From NCBI RefSeq assembly GCF_027923225.1, contig NZ_BSDI01000007.1, forward strand, positions 496,001 through 560,000: a DNA stretch of 64,000 bases. Reading direction: 5' to 3'. The notes beneath the pieces were generated by a model that was not told the DNA's origin, made no database searches, and worked only from the letters and a program-made list of their open reading frames with translations. The stretch comes from Phytohabitans aurantiacus (GTDB lineage Bacteria > Actinomycetota > Actinomycetes > Mycobacteriales > Micromonosporaceae). This document shows, piece after piece, positions 33,872 to 43,395 of the stretch (positions are counted from its first letter, which is position 1; every line of letters begins with the position of its first letter). Made by a program: the position numbers and the translations under genes.

Positions 33872-34846
33872 CTAGTCTCCCAGTCGCTCGCGCAGCCACC
33901 GGAGTTGGCGGCGTACGTGCACGGCCTCGCCGCCCTCGTGGTGGTTGAAGGGATACACGTGGATCGTGCGGTCGGTGCCCGCGTACCGGTTGAAGGCGGC
34001 GTAGACGGTGCTCGGCGGGCACACCGTGTCGCGCAGTCCCACCGCGAAGTGCGCGGGCGCCGTGGCGCGCCGGGCGAAGTTCGCACCGTCGATATAGGAC
34101 AGTGTGTTTCGGGCGGCCGCCTCGGCCTCGCGGTGTATCGCCAGAAACGTCACGATCTCGCTGTACGGCGCCGCGTCGGTGATTTCGATGGCGCGCTGGA
34201 TGTGGCACAGGAACGGCACGGTGGTCAGCACCGCCGCCAGGTCCGGCAGGAGTCCCGCGGCGGCGATCGCGAGCCCGCCACCCTGGCTGTTGCCGGCGGC
34301 CACCACCCGCGCCGGATCCACGCCGGGCAGTTCCCGCACCGCCTCGACGGCGCGCACCGCGTCGGTGATCAGGCGCCGGTAGTAGTAGTCGGGCGGCGAC
34401 AGGATGCCACGGGTCATCGGTCCGGGGCCGCCGAGCGCGTTGCCGTGCGGGTCGGGGGTGTCGCCGCCGGTGCCGAACTGCCCACCCTGGCCGCGGCTGT
34501 CCATGAGCAGGTGCGCGTATCCGGCCGCGGCGAACGTGAGCCGCTCGTGCGGCAGGCCCCGCCCCCGCCCGTACCCGAGATACTCCACGACGGCGGGCAG
34601 CGGCTCGTCGACGCCGGCGGGCCGGGTGTACCAGGCGCGGACCGGGTCGCCGCCGAACCCGGCGAACGTGACGTCGTACGACTCGACCAGGCGCAGGTCG
34701 GTCGGTTCCGGCTGTACGTCGATCAGTACCTTGCCGGCGCGCGCCTCGTCCAGTGTGGACCGCCAGAACTCGTCGAAGTCGTCGGGCTCGGCGATGGTGG
34801 GTTCGTACTGCTCCAGCTGAGCGAGCGGCAGGTCGAAAAGCGCCAT
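33872..34846 (-). CDS. Acetyl xylan esterase / cephalosporin-C deacetylase family (AXE1, CE7)
   Basis: 324-residue cytoplasmic serine esterase. Family hallmarks: MALFDLPLAQLEQYEPTIAE start, RGQGG at about 118-122, nucleophile Ser187 in GNSQGG, and His in the FNHHEGGE C-terminal motif. CE7 enzymes remove acetyl groups from short xylo-oligosaccharides imported into the cell. The ATG overlaps the LacI stop (TGATG), and it is divergent from the GH3-led operon. It completes debranching of the imported oligosaccharides. Confidence 0.9.
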   Translation of the reverse strand: MALFDLPLAQLEQYEPTIAEPDDFDEFWRSTLDEARAGKVLIDVQPEPTDLRLVESYDVTFAGFGGDPVRAWYTRPAGVDEPLPAVVEYLGYGRGRGLPHERLTFAAAGYAHLLMDSRGQGGQFGTGGDTPDPHGNALGGPGPMTRGILSPPDYYYRRLITDAVRAVEAVRELPGVDPARVVAAGNSQGGGLAIAAAGLLPDLAAVLTTVPFLCHIQRAIEITDAAPYSEIVTFLAIHREAEAAARNTLSYIDGANFARRATAPAHFAVGLRDTVCPPSTVYAAFNRYAGTDRTIHVYPFNHHEGGEAVHVRRQLRWLRERLGD

Positions 34847-35859
34847 CAGTGTGCCTCCGCGGGGGGTGCGGTCGTTTCGCGAACGACGAGTTCGGTCACC
34901 AGGTCGATGCGGCTGGTGGACAGCTCGACGCCGCGCGCGATGTCGAGCAGCATCCGGGTGGCGGTGCCGGCCATGTCGCGCAGCGGCTGGTTGACGGTGG
35001 TGAGCGCGGGACCGATCCACGCGGCGACCGGCAGGTTGTCGTACCCGATGACCGAAAGGTCCCGCGGCACGTCGAGGCCGAGCTTGCGCGCGGCGCGCAG
35101 CACCCCCATCGCCTGCATGTCCGACCCGGCGAAGATGGCGGTGGGGCGGTCGGTGCGGCCGAGCAGTTCCAGCCCGTACTCGTAGCCGGCGTTGACATAG
35201 AAGTTGCCGTACCGCACGAGCTCGGGGTCGACCGGTACGCCCGCCTCGTCGTGTGCGGACCGGAAGCCGGCGACGCGGGCCCGGCTGCACAGCACGTCTT
35301 CCGGTCCCGAGATGATCGCGATCCGGCGGTGGCCGAGGTCGAGCAGGTGTCGGGCGGCGAGCAGGCCGCCGTTCCAGTTGTTGGAGCCGACGGTGGGCAC
35401 CGAGGCGGTGGTCGCGCTGTCGGTGTCGACCACGACGAACGGGATCCGCTGGCGCTCCAGCTGCTGGCAGTGCGACTGCGACGGGTGGCAGAGCACGAAG
35501 ACCGCGCCCAGCGGGCGGCGGCCGAGCACCCCGTCGAGCCACTGCTGCGGCGGCTCGTGCGCGCCGCCGAGCTGGGACAGCACGAGGTCGACCTTGGCGG
35601 CCGCCGTGACCGACTCGACCCCCCGGATGATCTCCATGGCCCACGCCGCGGCGAGCTCGTGGAAGACCAGGTCGACCTGCTCGCGGCCGGTCGAGCGCCG
35701 CTTGACGCGGCGCTGGTACCGGTGCCGCTCCAGGCTGGCCTCGACCCTTGCCCTGGTCGAGGCGGCAACGTCGGAGTGCCCGTTGAGGACCTTGGACACG
35801 GTCGTCACGGACACGCCGACCTCGTCGGCGATCGTCGCTATCGTTGCGGAACTCGTCAT
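34846..35859 (-). CDS. LacI-family regulator of the xylo-oligosaccharide locus
   Basis: 337 residues: HTH at about 6-26 (TIATIADEVGVSVTTVSKVL), hinge near 50, and effector domain with VIGYDNLPVAAWIGPALTTV near 280. ATG 35859 is preferred over 35877 since GGTGAG precedes it by about 6 bases. Divergent from the seven-gene glycoside operon, with two GAAA-TTTC-type operators between them; one lies 21 bases upstream of its own ATG, so autoregulation is expected. The effector is probably xylobiose, xylose or a related sugar. Confidence 0.9.
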   Translation of the reverse strand: MTSSATIATIADEVGVSVTTVSKVLNGHSDVAASTRARVEASLERHRYQRRVKRRSTGREQVDLVFHELAAAWAMEIIRGVESVTAAAKVDLVLSQLGGAHEPPQQWLDGVLGRRPLGAVFVLCHPSQSHCQQLERQRIPFVVVDTDSATTASVPTVGSNNWNGGLLAARHLLDLGHRRIAIISGPEDVLCSRARVAGFRSAHDEAGVPVDPELVRYGNFYVNAGYEYGLELLGRTDRPTAIFAGSDMQAMGVLRAARKLGLDVPRDLSVIGYDNLPVAAWIGPALTTVNQPLRDMAGTATRMLLDIARGVELSTSRIDLVTELVVRETTAPPAEAH

Positions 35860-35879
35860 CGAAATCTCACCCAGCATCG

Positions 35880-35893
35880 CCGGAAGTTTCGGC
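35880..35893. promoter_or_regulatory. LacI-type operator 1 of the glycoside locus
   Basis: CCGGAAGTTTCGGC, an imperfect inverted repeat sharing CGGAA-TTTCGGC with the site at 36001-36015. It is located in the leader of the regulator gene. Confidence 0.55.
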
Positions 35894-35946
35894 GGTCACT
35901 GTAACACTGGATCAAGCACAAACCGATCAACGTCTCTGACTAACCC

Positions 35947-35976
35947 TTGACACACCTCTGACAAGGCGCCTAACTT
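35947..35976 (+). promoter_or_regulatory. Promoter of the GH3-GH42 operon
   Basis: TTGACA at 35947-35952 and TAACTT at 35971-35976, 18-base spacing. Operator 2 lies 25 bases downstream of the -10 element, in position to block initiation or early elongation. Confidence 0.55.
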
Positions 35977-36000
35977 GCCGTCAGATGTGACCGGCATGTT

Positions 36001-36015
36001 GCGGAAACTTTCGGC
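36001..36015. promoter_or_regulatory. LacI-type operator 2 of the glycoside locus
   Basis: GCGGAAACTTTCGGC with the central palindrome GAAA-C-TTTC, a core typical for actinobacterial xylan/cellulose LacI regulators. It lies between the promoter and the GH3 start codon. Confidence 0.65.
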
Positions 36016-36035
36016 AAAGCCGGGTAAGGGGAGGC

Positions 36036-38351
36036 ATGGGTAGCCAGGTGAACGACGACGCGCGTTGGCGCGACCAGGAGCGGTCCACGGCGGAGCGGGT
36101 CGAGGCGTTGATCCCGCTCATGACGCTGGAGGAGAAGGTCGCGCAGCTGGTCGGCGTGTGGGTCGGCGCGGACGCGTCCGGTGGCGGCGTCGCGCCCTAC
36201 CAGTCCGACATGGTCGGCGGTGCCTCCTGGAGCACGCTGATCAGCCAGGGGCTCGGCCAGCTGACCCGGCCGTTCGGCACCGCGCCGGTCGATCCGGTGC
36301 GCGGCGCGCGGTCGCTCGCGGCCGCGCAGGACGAGATCGTCGCGGCCAGCCGGTTCGGGATACCCGCGCAGGTGCACGAGGAGTGCCTGACCGGGTTCGC
36401 GACCTGGCGGGCCACCGCGTTCCCCGCGCCGCTGTGCTGGGGCGCCGCCTTCGACCCGGACCTGGTCGGGCGGATGGCCGGGCACATCGGCCGCACGATG
36501 CGGGCGGCGGGCGTGCACCAGGGCCTGTCGCCGGTGCTCGACGTGACCCGCGACTACCGGTGGGGCCGCACGGAAGAGACGATCGGCGAGGACCCATACC
36601 TGGTCGGGACGGTGGGCGCCGCGTACGTGCGCGGGTTGGAAGACGCCGGCGTGGTCGCGACCCTCAAGCACTTCGCCGGGTACTCGGCCTCGCGCGGTGG
36701 CCGGAACCTGGCGCCCGTGCCGATGGGCCCGCGCGAACTGGCCGACGTGATCCTGCCGCCGTTCGAGATGGCGCTGCGCCTCGGCGGGGCGCGCTCGGTG
36801 ATGAACTCCTACGCCGAGATCGACGGCGTCCCCGTCGCCGGCGACCCGGAGCTGCTGACCGCGCTGCTGCGCGACGAGTGGGGCTTCACCGGCACGGTGG
36901 TGTCCGACTACTTCGCGATCCGGTTCCTGCAAAGCCTGCACGGCGTCGCCGCCGACGGCGCGGAGGCCGCGGCGCTCGCGTTGCGCGCCGGCATCGACGT
37001 CGAACTGCCCAATGTGGATGCCTTCGGCACCCCACTGATCGAAGCCGTCAAGTCCGGCGCCGTCGATGAGTCGCTCATCGACCGGGCCCTTTCCCGGGTA
37101 CTGGCGCAGAAGGTCGAACTCGGCCTGCTGGACGACGGCTGGCGGGCCCTACCCGACGGCGTCGACGACCTCGACCTCGACAGCCCCGGCAGCCAGGACG
37201 TGGCGCTGCGCCTGGCGCGACAGTCCATTGTGCTGCTTCGCAACACCGGCGGTGTCCTGCCGCTCGCGGCCGAGACGCGGGTCGCACTGGTGGGTCCGGT
37301 CGCCGACGACCCGATCGCGATGCTCGGCTGCTACTCGTTCCCCGCGCACGTGGGCGTGCGCCACCCCGAACACGGGCTCGGTCTCGACATCCCGTCGCTG
37401 CGCGAGGCGCTCGGGCGGGCGTACCCCGATCTGGCGTACGCGCCCGGCTGCGACATCACCGGCGACGACACGTCCGGCATCGCCGAGGCCGCCGCGCTGG
37501 CCGCCGGCAGTGACGTGTGCGTGCTGGTGGTCGGCGACCGTGCCGGGCTCTTCGGGCGCGGCACCTCCGGCGAGGGGTGCGACGCCACCGACCTGCACCT
37601 GCCGGGCGTGCAGCGCGACCTGGTGCGGGCGGTGCTCGCCACCGGTACCCCGGTCGTGCTGGTGCTTCTTGCCGGCCGCCCGTACGCGCTCGGTGACGCC
37701 TTCGACGGCGCGGCCGCGATCGTGCAGGCGTTCTTCCCAGGGCAGTCCGGCGGTCAGGCCCTCACCGAGGTGTTGACCGGCGCGGTGAACCCGTCGGGGC
37801 GGCTGCCGGTGAGCGTGCCGCGCGACGCCGGCGGTGTACCGGCCACCTACCTGGCGCCGCCGCTCGGCCGCCGCACCGAGGTGTCCTCTGTGGACCCGAC
37901 ACCGGCGTTCCCGTTCGGCCACGGCCTGAGCTACACGACGTTCGAGTACCGGGACGCCGGCGGGCCCACGGAGTGGCCGGTCGATGGTGACGTTCACGTG
38001 AACGTGACGGTCGCCAACACCGGGTCGCGGGCCGGCGCCGAGGTGGTGCAGCTCTACCTGCACGACCCGGTCGCCCAGGTCACCCGCCCCGTCGTGCGGC
38101 TCATCGGATACGCCCGGGTCCCGCTGGAAGCCGGCCAGAGCGCCCGGGTCACGTTCGCGGTACCGGCCGACGCGGCGTCGTTCACCGGTGTCGGCGGGCG
38201 CCGGATCGTCGAGCCCGGCGCCGTCGAGCTGCGCTTCGGCCGCTCGTTCTCGGACATCGAGGGCGTGGTGCCGCTGACCCTGGTCGGGGCGGAACGCGAG
38301 GTCGGCCACGGCCGGCAGCTGCTCACCTATTCCACAGTGGAGACGCTATGA
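36036..38351 (+). CDS. GH3 beta-glycosidase (beta-xylosidase/beta-glucosidase), cytoplasmic
   Basis: 771 residues, no signal peptide. N-terminal TIM barrel with nucleophile Asp291 in GTVVSDYFAI and KHFAGYSASRGGRN substrate loop; a middle alpha/beta sandwich (VALVGPVADDPIAMLGCYSF); and a C-terminal FnIII-like domain (HGLSYTTFEY; NTGSRAGAEVVQLYLHDP). It resembles GH3 beta-xylosidases that act on imported xylo-oligosaccharides; exact specificity is unproven. First gene of the operon. AAGGGGAGG lies immediately before the ATG, unusually tight, so the GTG at 36048 is a possible start. Confidence 0.88.
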   Translation: MGSQVNDDARWRDQERSTAERVEALIPLMTLEEKVAQLVGVWVGADASGGGVAPYQSDMVGGASWSTLISQGLGQLTRPFGTAPVDPVRGARSLAAAQDEIVAASRFGIPAQVHEECLTGFATWRATAFPAPLCWGAAFDPDLVGRMAGHIGRTMRAAGVHQGLSPVLDVTRDYRWGRTEETIGEDPYLVGTVGAAYVRGLEDAGVVATLKHFAGYSASRGGRNLAPVPMGPRELADVILPPFEMALRLGGARSVMNSYAEIDGVPVAGDPELLTALLRDEWGFTGTVVSDYFAIRFLQSLHGVAADGAEAAALALRAGIDVELPNVDAFGTPLIEAVKSGAVDESLIDRALSRVLAQKVELGLLDDGWRALPDGVDDLDLDSPGSQDVALRLARQSIVLLRNTGGVLPLAAETRVALVGPVADDPIAMLGCYSFPAHVGVRHPEHGLGLDIPSLREALGRAYPDLAYAPGCDITGDDTSGIAEAAALAAGSDVCVLVVGDRAGLFGRGTSGEGCDATDLHLPGVQRDLVRAVLATGTPVVLVLLAGRPYALGDAFDGAAAIVQAFFPGQSGGQALTEVLTGAVNPSGRLPVSVPRDAGGVPATYLAPPLGRRTEVSSVDPTPAFPFGHGLSYTTFEYRDAGGPTEWPVDGDVHVNVTVANTGSRAGAEVVQLYLHDPVAQVTRPVVRLIGYARVPLEAGQSARVTFAVPADAASFTGVGGRRIVEPGAVELRFGRSFSDIEGVVPLTLVGAEREVGHGRQLLTYSTVETL

Positions 38352-39340
38352 GCACACCCACGGTGAACGCGCCACCACCCGGCGCGGTACGCCCCGAGCC
38401 AGAGGTCAGAGCGGCCACCCGCCGCGTCAAGCCACCCAAGCTCACCTGGCGGCGGGCGCTTCGGCGGGACTGGCAGCTGTACTCGCTGGCGATCCTGCCG
38501 CTGGTGTTCTTCCTCATCTTCCGGTACCTGCCGATGCTCGGAAACATCATCGCGTTCCGCCGGTTCCAGCCCGGCGGCAGCGTCTTCGGCGAGTACTGGG
38601 TCGGCCTGCGGTACGTGAAGATGTTCCTGAACGACCCGACGTTCTGGGAGGTCTTCACCAATACGCTGATCCTCGGTGGCCTCACGCTGATGATCTGCTT
38701 CCCGCTGCCGATCGTCCTGGCGCTGCTGCTCAACGAGGTGCGCACGCGCTACCTGAAGCGGTTCGTACAGTCGGTGTCGTACCTGCCGCACTTCCTGTCC
38801 ATCGTGATCGTGGCCGGCATGGTCATGCAGATCCTGTCGGTCGACGGCATCGCCAACCAGGCTGTCAGGGCGTTCGGGGGTGATCCGGTCTCGTTCCTTC
38901 AGGAGGCCGGCTGGTTCCGCACCATCTACGTGTCCTCCGAGGCGTGGCAGACCGTCGGCTGGGGCACGATCCTCTACCTGGCGGCGCTCACCACCATCGA
39001 CGAGGACCTGTACGAGGCGGCCCGGATCGACGGCGCCAGCCGCTGGCGCCAGACCTGGCACGTGACCCTTCCCGGCATCCGGCCGACCATGGTGACGCTG
39101 CTGATCCTCAACATCGGCACGTTCATGGCGGTCGGTTTCGAGAAGGTCCTGCTGCTGTACAACCCGCTGACCTATCCGACCGCTGACGTGATCTCCACGT
39201 ACCTGTACCGGGTCGGCATCGTGTCCGGCAACTTCAGCTACGCCGCGGCGATCGGCCTCTTCGAGGCGCTGATCGGGCTGACGCTCGTGCTGTCGGCGAA
39301 CTTCATCTCCAAGCGCACGGTGGGGGCGAGCCTGTGGTGA
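38348..39340 (+). CDS. Oligosaccharide ABC permease, LplB type
   Basis: 330 residues, six helices after a 45-residue cytoplasmic N-terminus (WQLYSLAILPLVFFLIFRYL). EAA loop EDLYEAARIDGASRWRQTWH. LplB-type permeases work with LplC-type partners and LplA-type lipoproteins in import of complex oligosaccharides. The ATG overlaps the GH3 stop (ATGA). No ATPase gene is in the operon; a shared multiple-sugar ATPase (MsiK type) elsewhere is expected. Confidence 0.9.
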   Translation: MSTPTVNAPPPGAVRPEPEVRAATRRVKPPKLTWRRALRRDWQLYSLAILPLVFFLIFRYLPMLGNIIAFRRFQPGGSVFGEYWVGLRYVKMFLNDPTFWEVFTNTLILGGLTLMICFPLPIVLALLLNEVRTRYLKRFVQSVSYLPHFLSIVIVAGMVMQILSVDGIANQAVRAFGGDPVSFLQEAGWFRTIYVSSEAWQTVGWGTILYLAALTTIDEDLYEAARIDGASRWRQTWHVTLPGIRPTMVTLLILNIGTFMAVGFEKVLLLYNPLTYPTADVISTYLYRVGIVSGNFSYAAAIGLFEALIGLTLVLSANFISKRTVGASLW

Positions 39341-40224
39341 AGCGCCAGAAGGTCACGCGTGGCTACCGGATCTTCCAGGTGGTCAACGCCGTCGTGCTGA
39401 CCGGTGTCGTCGTGGTCACGCTGTACCCCTTCCTCAACATCGTGGCCCGCTCGTTCAGCGACCAGGCCAACGTCGTCGCCGGAAAGGTGAACCTGCTCCC
39501 CAAGGGGTTCAACCTCAACGCGTACGAGGAGGTGCTGAGCGACTCGCTGTTCTGGACCAACTACCGCAACACCCTCTTCTACACCTTCACCGCCACGGTC
39601 ATCGCGATCGTGCTCACCACCTGCTACGCGTACGTGCTCTCCAAGCCCCAACTCAAAGGCCGCGGCATCCTCGTCGGCGTCGCGGTGTTCACCATGTTCT
39701 TCAGCGGCGGCCTGATCCCCAACTACATCCTCGTCACCAGCCTCGGTTTGAAGAACAGCGTCTGGGCCATCGCACTGCCCAACGCGATCAGCGTCTTCAA
39801 CCTGCTGGTGATGAAGGCCTTCTTCGAAAGCCTCCCCAGCGAGTTGGAGGAGGCCGCTTCCGTCGACGGCCTGTCCACGTACGGGATCCTGTGGCGGATC
39901 GTGCTGCCGCTGTCGAAGGCGATCGTCGCCACGATGGTGCTTTTCTACGCGGTGTCTTTCTGGAACTCCTGGTTCTCCGCTTTCCTCTACATGGACAAGC
40001 AGGAGTTGTGGCCGGTCACCGTCTACTTGCGCAACCTGATCGCGGGAGCCACCTCGACCGCGTTCGGCGGCAACGCCGTGACCGAGGGTGCGGAGGCGTT
40101 GCAGGTCGGCGCCACCGTCAAGGCGGTAGCGATCGTGCTCACCACCCTGCCCATCCTCCTGGTCTACCCGTTCATCCAGCGCTACTTCGTCTCCGGCGTC
40201 ATGCTCGGCGCCGTCAAGGGATGA
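39334..40224 (+). CDS. Oligosaccharide ABC permease, LplC/YtcP type
   Basis: 296 residues, six helices, EAA loop SELEEAASVDGLSTYGILWR. It is the partner permease of the preceding gene, forming the heterodimeric channel. Two consecutive GTG codons (39334, 39337) offer starts; the second gives a GTGA overlap with the upstream stop, and either is coupled. The C-terminus KRYFVSG-type (QRYFVSGVMLGAVKG) is a family hallmark. Confidence 0.9.
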   Translation: MVKRQKVTRGYRIFQVVNAVVLTGVVVVTLYPFLNIVARSFSDQANVVAGKVNLLPKGFNLNAYEEVLSDSLFWTNYRNTLFYTFTATVIAIVLTTCYAYVLSKPQLKGRGILVGVAVFTMFFSGGLIPNYILVTSLGLKNSVWAIALPNAISVFNLLVMKAFFESLPSELEEAASVDGLSTYGILWRIVLPLSKAIVATMVLFYAVSFWNSWFSAFLYMDKQELWPVTVYLRNLIAGATSTAFGGNAVTEGAEALQVGATVKAVAIVLTTLPILLVYPFIQRYFVSGVMLGAVKG

Positions 40225-40252
40225 CCCACCCACCCCGGAAAGGACCTCCCCC

Positions 40253-41899
40253 ATGGCCTACCAACCGTCCCGGCGCCAGGTTCTCGCCGCCGCCGCGGGC
40301 CTCGTCGCACTCGGCCTCGCCGGCTGCGGCGGTGACGACTCCAACGAAACCAGCGACCTTGAGGGCAAGAAGGTCGGCGCGATGGAGAAGTACGGCGTCG
40401 GCGACCAGTTCAAGGCGACCGAGGCGCTCACCTTCTCCGTCCTGTACAACAACCACCCCAACTATCCACTGAAGACGGACTGGCTGTTCTGGTCGGAGCT
40501 GACCAAGCGCACGAACATCAAGCTGGACCCGGTCGCCGTGCCGCTGAGCGACTACGCGCAGAAGCGCAGTGTCCTCATCGGAGCCGGCGACGCCCCGCTG
40601 CTCATCCCGAAGACCTACCGCCCCGACGAGAACTCGTACGTCTCCTCCGGCGCCATCCTGCCGGTCAGCGACTACCTCGACCTGATGCCCAACTTCAAGG
40701 ACAAGATCGAGAAGTGGAAGCTCCAGCCGGAGATCGACACGATGCGGCAGGCCGACGGCAAGTTCTACCTGCTGCCCGGCGTGCACGAGAAGCCGTGGGC
40801 CGACTACTCGCTGGCCGTGCGCACCGACATCCTCCAGCAGCTCAACCTTCAGATCCCGAAGACCTGGGACGAGGTCTACACGATGCTGAAGGCGATGAAG
40901 CAGGCGTACCCGGCCCTCTACCCGTTCTCCGACCGGTGGGGCAAGCCCACACCCGGCGGCGCGTTCTTCTCGAACCTCGGCGCGGCCTACGGCGCGCCCG
41001 GCGGCTGGACGTACCAGCACGCCACCTGGGACGCCAGCACGAAGAAGTACTTCTACACCGGTGCGAGCGACAAGTACAAGGGCTGGGTCGAGTTCGTCTC
41101 CAAGCTGGTCGCCGAGAAGCTGATGGACCCGGAGAGCTTCACGCAGGACGACGACATCGCGCGCCAGAAGCTGGCCAACAGCAAGTCGTTCGTCATCATG
41201 TGCAACGCGCAGACCCTCGTCAACGACCACCGCAAGGACCTCGCCGCCACGAACCCGAAGGCGACGATCGTCAAGATTCCGCTGCCGATCGGCCCGGAGG
41301 GTGAGATCAACCCGGCCAGCCGCCTGGAGAACGGCATGATGATCTCCACGAAGGCCAAAGACAGCAAGAACTTCGTGGCCATGATGCAGTTCGTCGACTG
41401 GCTCTGGTACTCCGACGAGGGCCAGGTGTTCGCCCGGCTCGGTGTGGAAGGGACCACCTGGGTCAAGGGCGCTTCGGGCCAGCCGGAGCTGTCGCCCAAT
41501 GTGGACATGGTCGGCCTGCACCCCCAGGCGCCCAAGCACCTGCAGAAGGACTTCGGCTTCGGCAACGGCGTGTTCGCCTACGGCGGCAAGCCCGAACTCG
41601 TCCAGGCGTTCTTCTCCACCGAGGAGAAGGAGTTCCAGGCCGTGATGAACGCGCGCAAGCAGGGCCCGTGGGTCACGCCGCCGCCGGCTCCGTTCACCGA
41701 CGAGGAGCGCGAGCAGGCCACGCTCTGGGAGTCGGGCCTCAAGGACTTCGTCTTCCAGCAGACCCTGAAGTTCATCCTCGGCCAGCGCCCGATCGCCGAA
41801 TGGGACGCGTACAAGACCGAGCTGAAGAGCAAGAACATGGACGCCTACATGGAGCTGGTCCAGAAGGCGTACGACCGCTACCAGAAGGAGCACGGCTGA
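40253..41899 (+). CDS. Oligosaccharide-binding lipoprotein, LplA type
   Basis: 548 residues. Twin-arginine signal RRQVLAAAAGLVALGLAGC with lipobox LAGC. The large family-1-like binding protein (about 500 mature residues) is typical for LplA/YtcQ, which bind long oligosaccharides. Aromatic residues likely for sugar stacking are dense (WADYSLAV, WTYQHATW). AAAGGA precedes the ATG. It delivers substrate to the two permeases encoded just upstream. Confidence 0.9.
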   Translation: MAYQPSRRQVLAAAAGLVALGLAGCGGDDSNETSDLEGKKVGAMEKYGVGDQFKATEALTFSVLYNNHPNYPLKTDWLFWSELTKRTNIKLDPVAVPLSDYAQKRSVLIGAGDAPLLIPKTYRPDENSYVSSGAILPVSDYLDLMPNFKDKIEKWKLQPEIDTMRQADGKFYLLPGVHEKPWADYSLAVRTDILQQLNLQIPKTWDEVYTMLKAMKQAYPALYPFSDRWGKPTPGGAFFSNLGAAYGAPGGWTYQHATWDASTKKYFYTGASDKYKGWVEFVSKLVAEKLMDPESFTQDDDIARQKLANSKSFVIMCNAQTLVNDHRKDLAATNPKATIVKIPLPIGPEGEINPASRLENGMMISTKAKDSKNFVAMMQFVDWLWYSDEGQVFARLGVEGTTWVKGASGQPELSPNVDMVGLHPQAPKHLQKDFGFGNGVFAYGGKPELVQAFFSTEEKEFQAVMNARKQGPWVTPPPAPFTDEEREQATLWESGLKDFVFQQTLKFILGQRPIAEWDAYKTELKSKNMDAYMELVQKAYDRYQKEHG

Positions 41900-41901
41900 C
41901 C

Positions 41902-43395
41902 GTGCGCGTCATCGTTCCGGAACACTCGACTGGCCGGTTGCCCGACGCCTGGCGCGCCTGCGTCGGCACCGGCCGGTTCGAACTCGGGCTGCGCAAGGAC
42001 TACCAGGACTCCCTGGCGCTGATCCAGCGCGAGATCGGGTTCCGGCACATCCGGGGCCACGGGCTGCTCAGCGACGGCGTCGGCGTCCACCGGCCGTACG
42101 AGTACGGCGGGTCCCGCCATGTGCGGCACGCCTTCACGTACGTCGACCAGGTCGTCGACGCCTACCTGGAGCTGGGCATAGCGCCGTTCCTGGAGCTGGG
42201 CTTCATGCCCGAAGACCTGGCCTCCGGCGACCAGACCATCTTCTGGTGGCGGGGCAACGTCACGCCGCCGCGGTCGTGGACCGAGTGGGCAACGCTGGTG
42301 CGGTCGACGGTGGCGCACCTGGTCGACCGGTACGGGTTGGACCAGGTGCGCCAGTGGCCGATCGAGGTGTGGAACGAGCCGAACCTCAAGGACTTCTGGC
42401 AGGGCGCCGACGAAGACGCCTACCACCGCCTGTACGAGGTGACCGCCCATGCCGTCAAGGAGGTCGACGCGTCCCTCCACGTTGGAGGGCCGGCCATCTC
42501 ACCCGGCGCCGACGAGTGGATGGACCGGTTCATCGAGTTCGTCACCGCCCGCTCGGTACCGGTCGACTTCGTCAGCCGGCACGCCTACACGTCCGGACCT
42601 TCGCAACACGTGCCGTTCGGCGTGTACCAGACTCTCGCGCCCGCCTCCGAACTGCTCGCTCAGTTCGCCCGGCCCCGCGAACAGCTGCGCGGCACGCCGC
42701 TCGCCGACCTGCCGGTGCACATCACCGAGTTCAACTCCTCCTACCGGCCCGACAACCCGGTGCACGACACGGCCTTCCACGCCGCGTACCTGGCGCCCGT
42801 GGTGGCGGCCGGCGGCGATTTCGTGGACTCGTTCTCGTACTGGACATTCAGCGACATGTTCGAAGAGGTGGGCGTCCCGACCACGCTGTTCCACGGCGGG
42901 TTCGGCCTGCTGACCCACCGCCAGATCAAGAAGCCCACCTTCCACCTGTACTCCTTCATGGCCCGCATGGGTGACCAGGTCCTGACGCGCGGCGACGACC
43001 ACCTCGTCACCCGCGACCCCGCCGGCCGCGTCACCGTGCTCGCGTGGGCGCCCGTCCGCGAAGACGGGCAGACCCTCAAGCTGTCGCTGCCGATGCCCGG
43101 CGCGGTCTCCGCGTTCGCGCTGCGCTCATCGGTCAGCGAGGAGGCCGGCAACCCGTGGCGGGCCTGGTGCGAGATGGGCCGGCCGCCCTCGCCGCGCGAG
43201 CACCAGCTCGACGCGCTGCGCGCCGCCGCTGAGCCGGCGGTCAGCCACCACGCGCTGCCGGTCACGGCCGGCCGGGCCGACCTCGACCTCACCCTCGACC
43301 GCCATGAGGTCACACTGGTGGAGGTCACCCCGGTGGTCACCGACGAGACGCCGCCATGGTGGGACGAGTCGCGCCTCTTCCAGGAGCATTCATGA
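41902..43395 (+). CDS. GH39 beta-xylosidase-like glycoside hydrolase
   Basis: 497 residues, cytoplasmic. A retaining (clan A) glycosidase: acid/base Glu159 in EVWNEPNLKDFW and nucleophile Glu276 in VHITEFNSSY. A C-terminal beta-sandwich accessory domain runs from about 370. GH39 members are beta-xylosidases or alpha-iduronidases; the neighbours favour beta-xylosidase. GTG 41902 starts 2 bases after the binding-protein stop with GGAG upstream. A longer upstream frame lies inside the binding-protein gene and is rejected. Confidence 0.87.
   Translation: MRVIVPEHSTGRLPDAWRACVGTGRFELGLRKDYQDSLALIQREIGFRHIRGHGLLSDGVGVHRPYEYGGSRHVRHAFTYVDQVVDAYLELGIAPFLELGFMPEDLASGDQTIFWWRGNVTPPRSWTEWATLVRSTVAHLVDRYGLDQVRQWPIEVWNEPNLKDFWQGADEDAYHRLYEVTAHAVKEVDASLHVGGPAISPGADEWMDRFIEFVTARSVPVDFVSRHAYTSGPSQHVPFGVYQTLAPASELLAQFARPREQLRGTPLADLPVHITEFNSSYRPDNPVHDTAFHAAYLAPVVAAGGDFVDSFSYWTFSDMFEEVGVPTTLFHGGFGLLTHRQIKKPTFHLYSFMARMGDQVLTRGDDHLVTRDPAGRVTVLAWAPVREDGQTLKLSLPMPGAVSAFALRSSVSEEAGNPWRAWCEMGRPPSPREHQLDALRAAAEPAVSHHALPVTAGRADLDLTLDRHEVTLVEVTPVVTDETPPWWDESRLFQEHS

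Noticed and set aside
32948..35185. A 745-codon plus-strand open frame across kinase, esterase and regulator
   Set aside because: Spans three recognisable minus-strand genes and has no homology.
41668..41901. Longer N-terminus for the GH39 enzyme
   Set aside because: Lies inside the binding-protein gene in another frame; GTG 41902 follows its stop by 2 bases.
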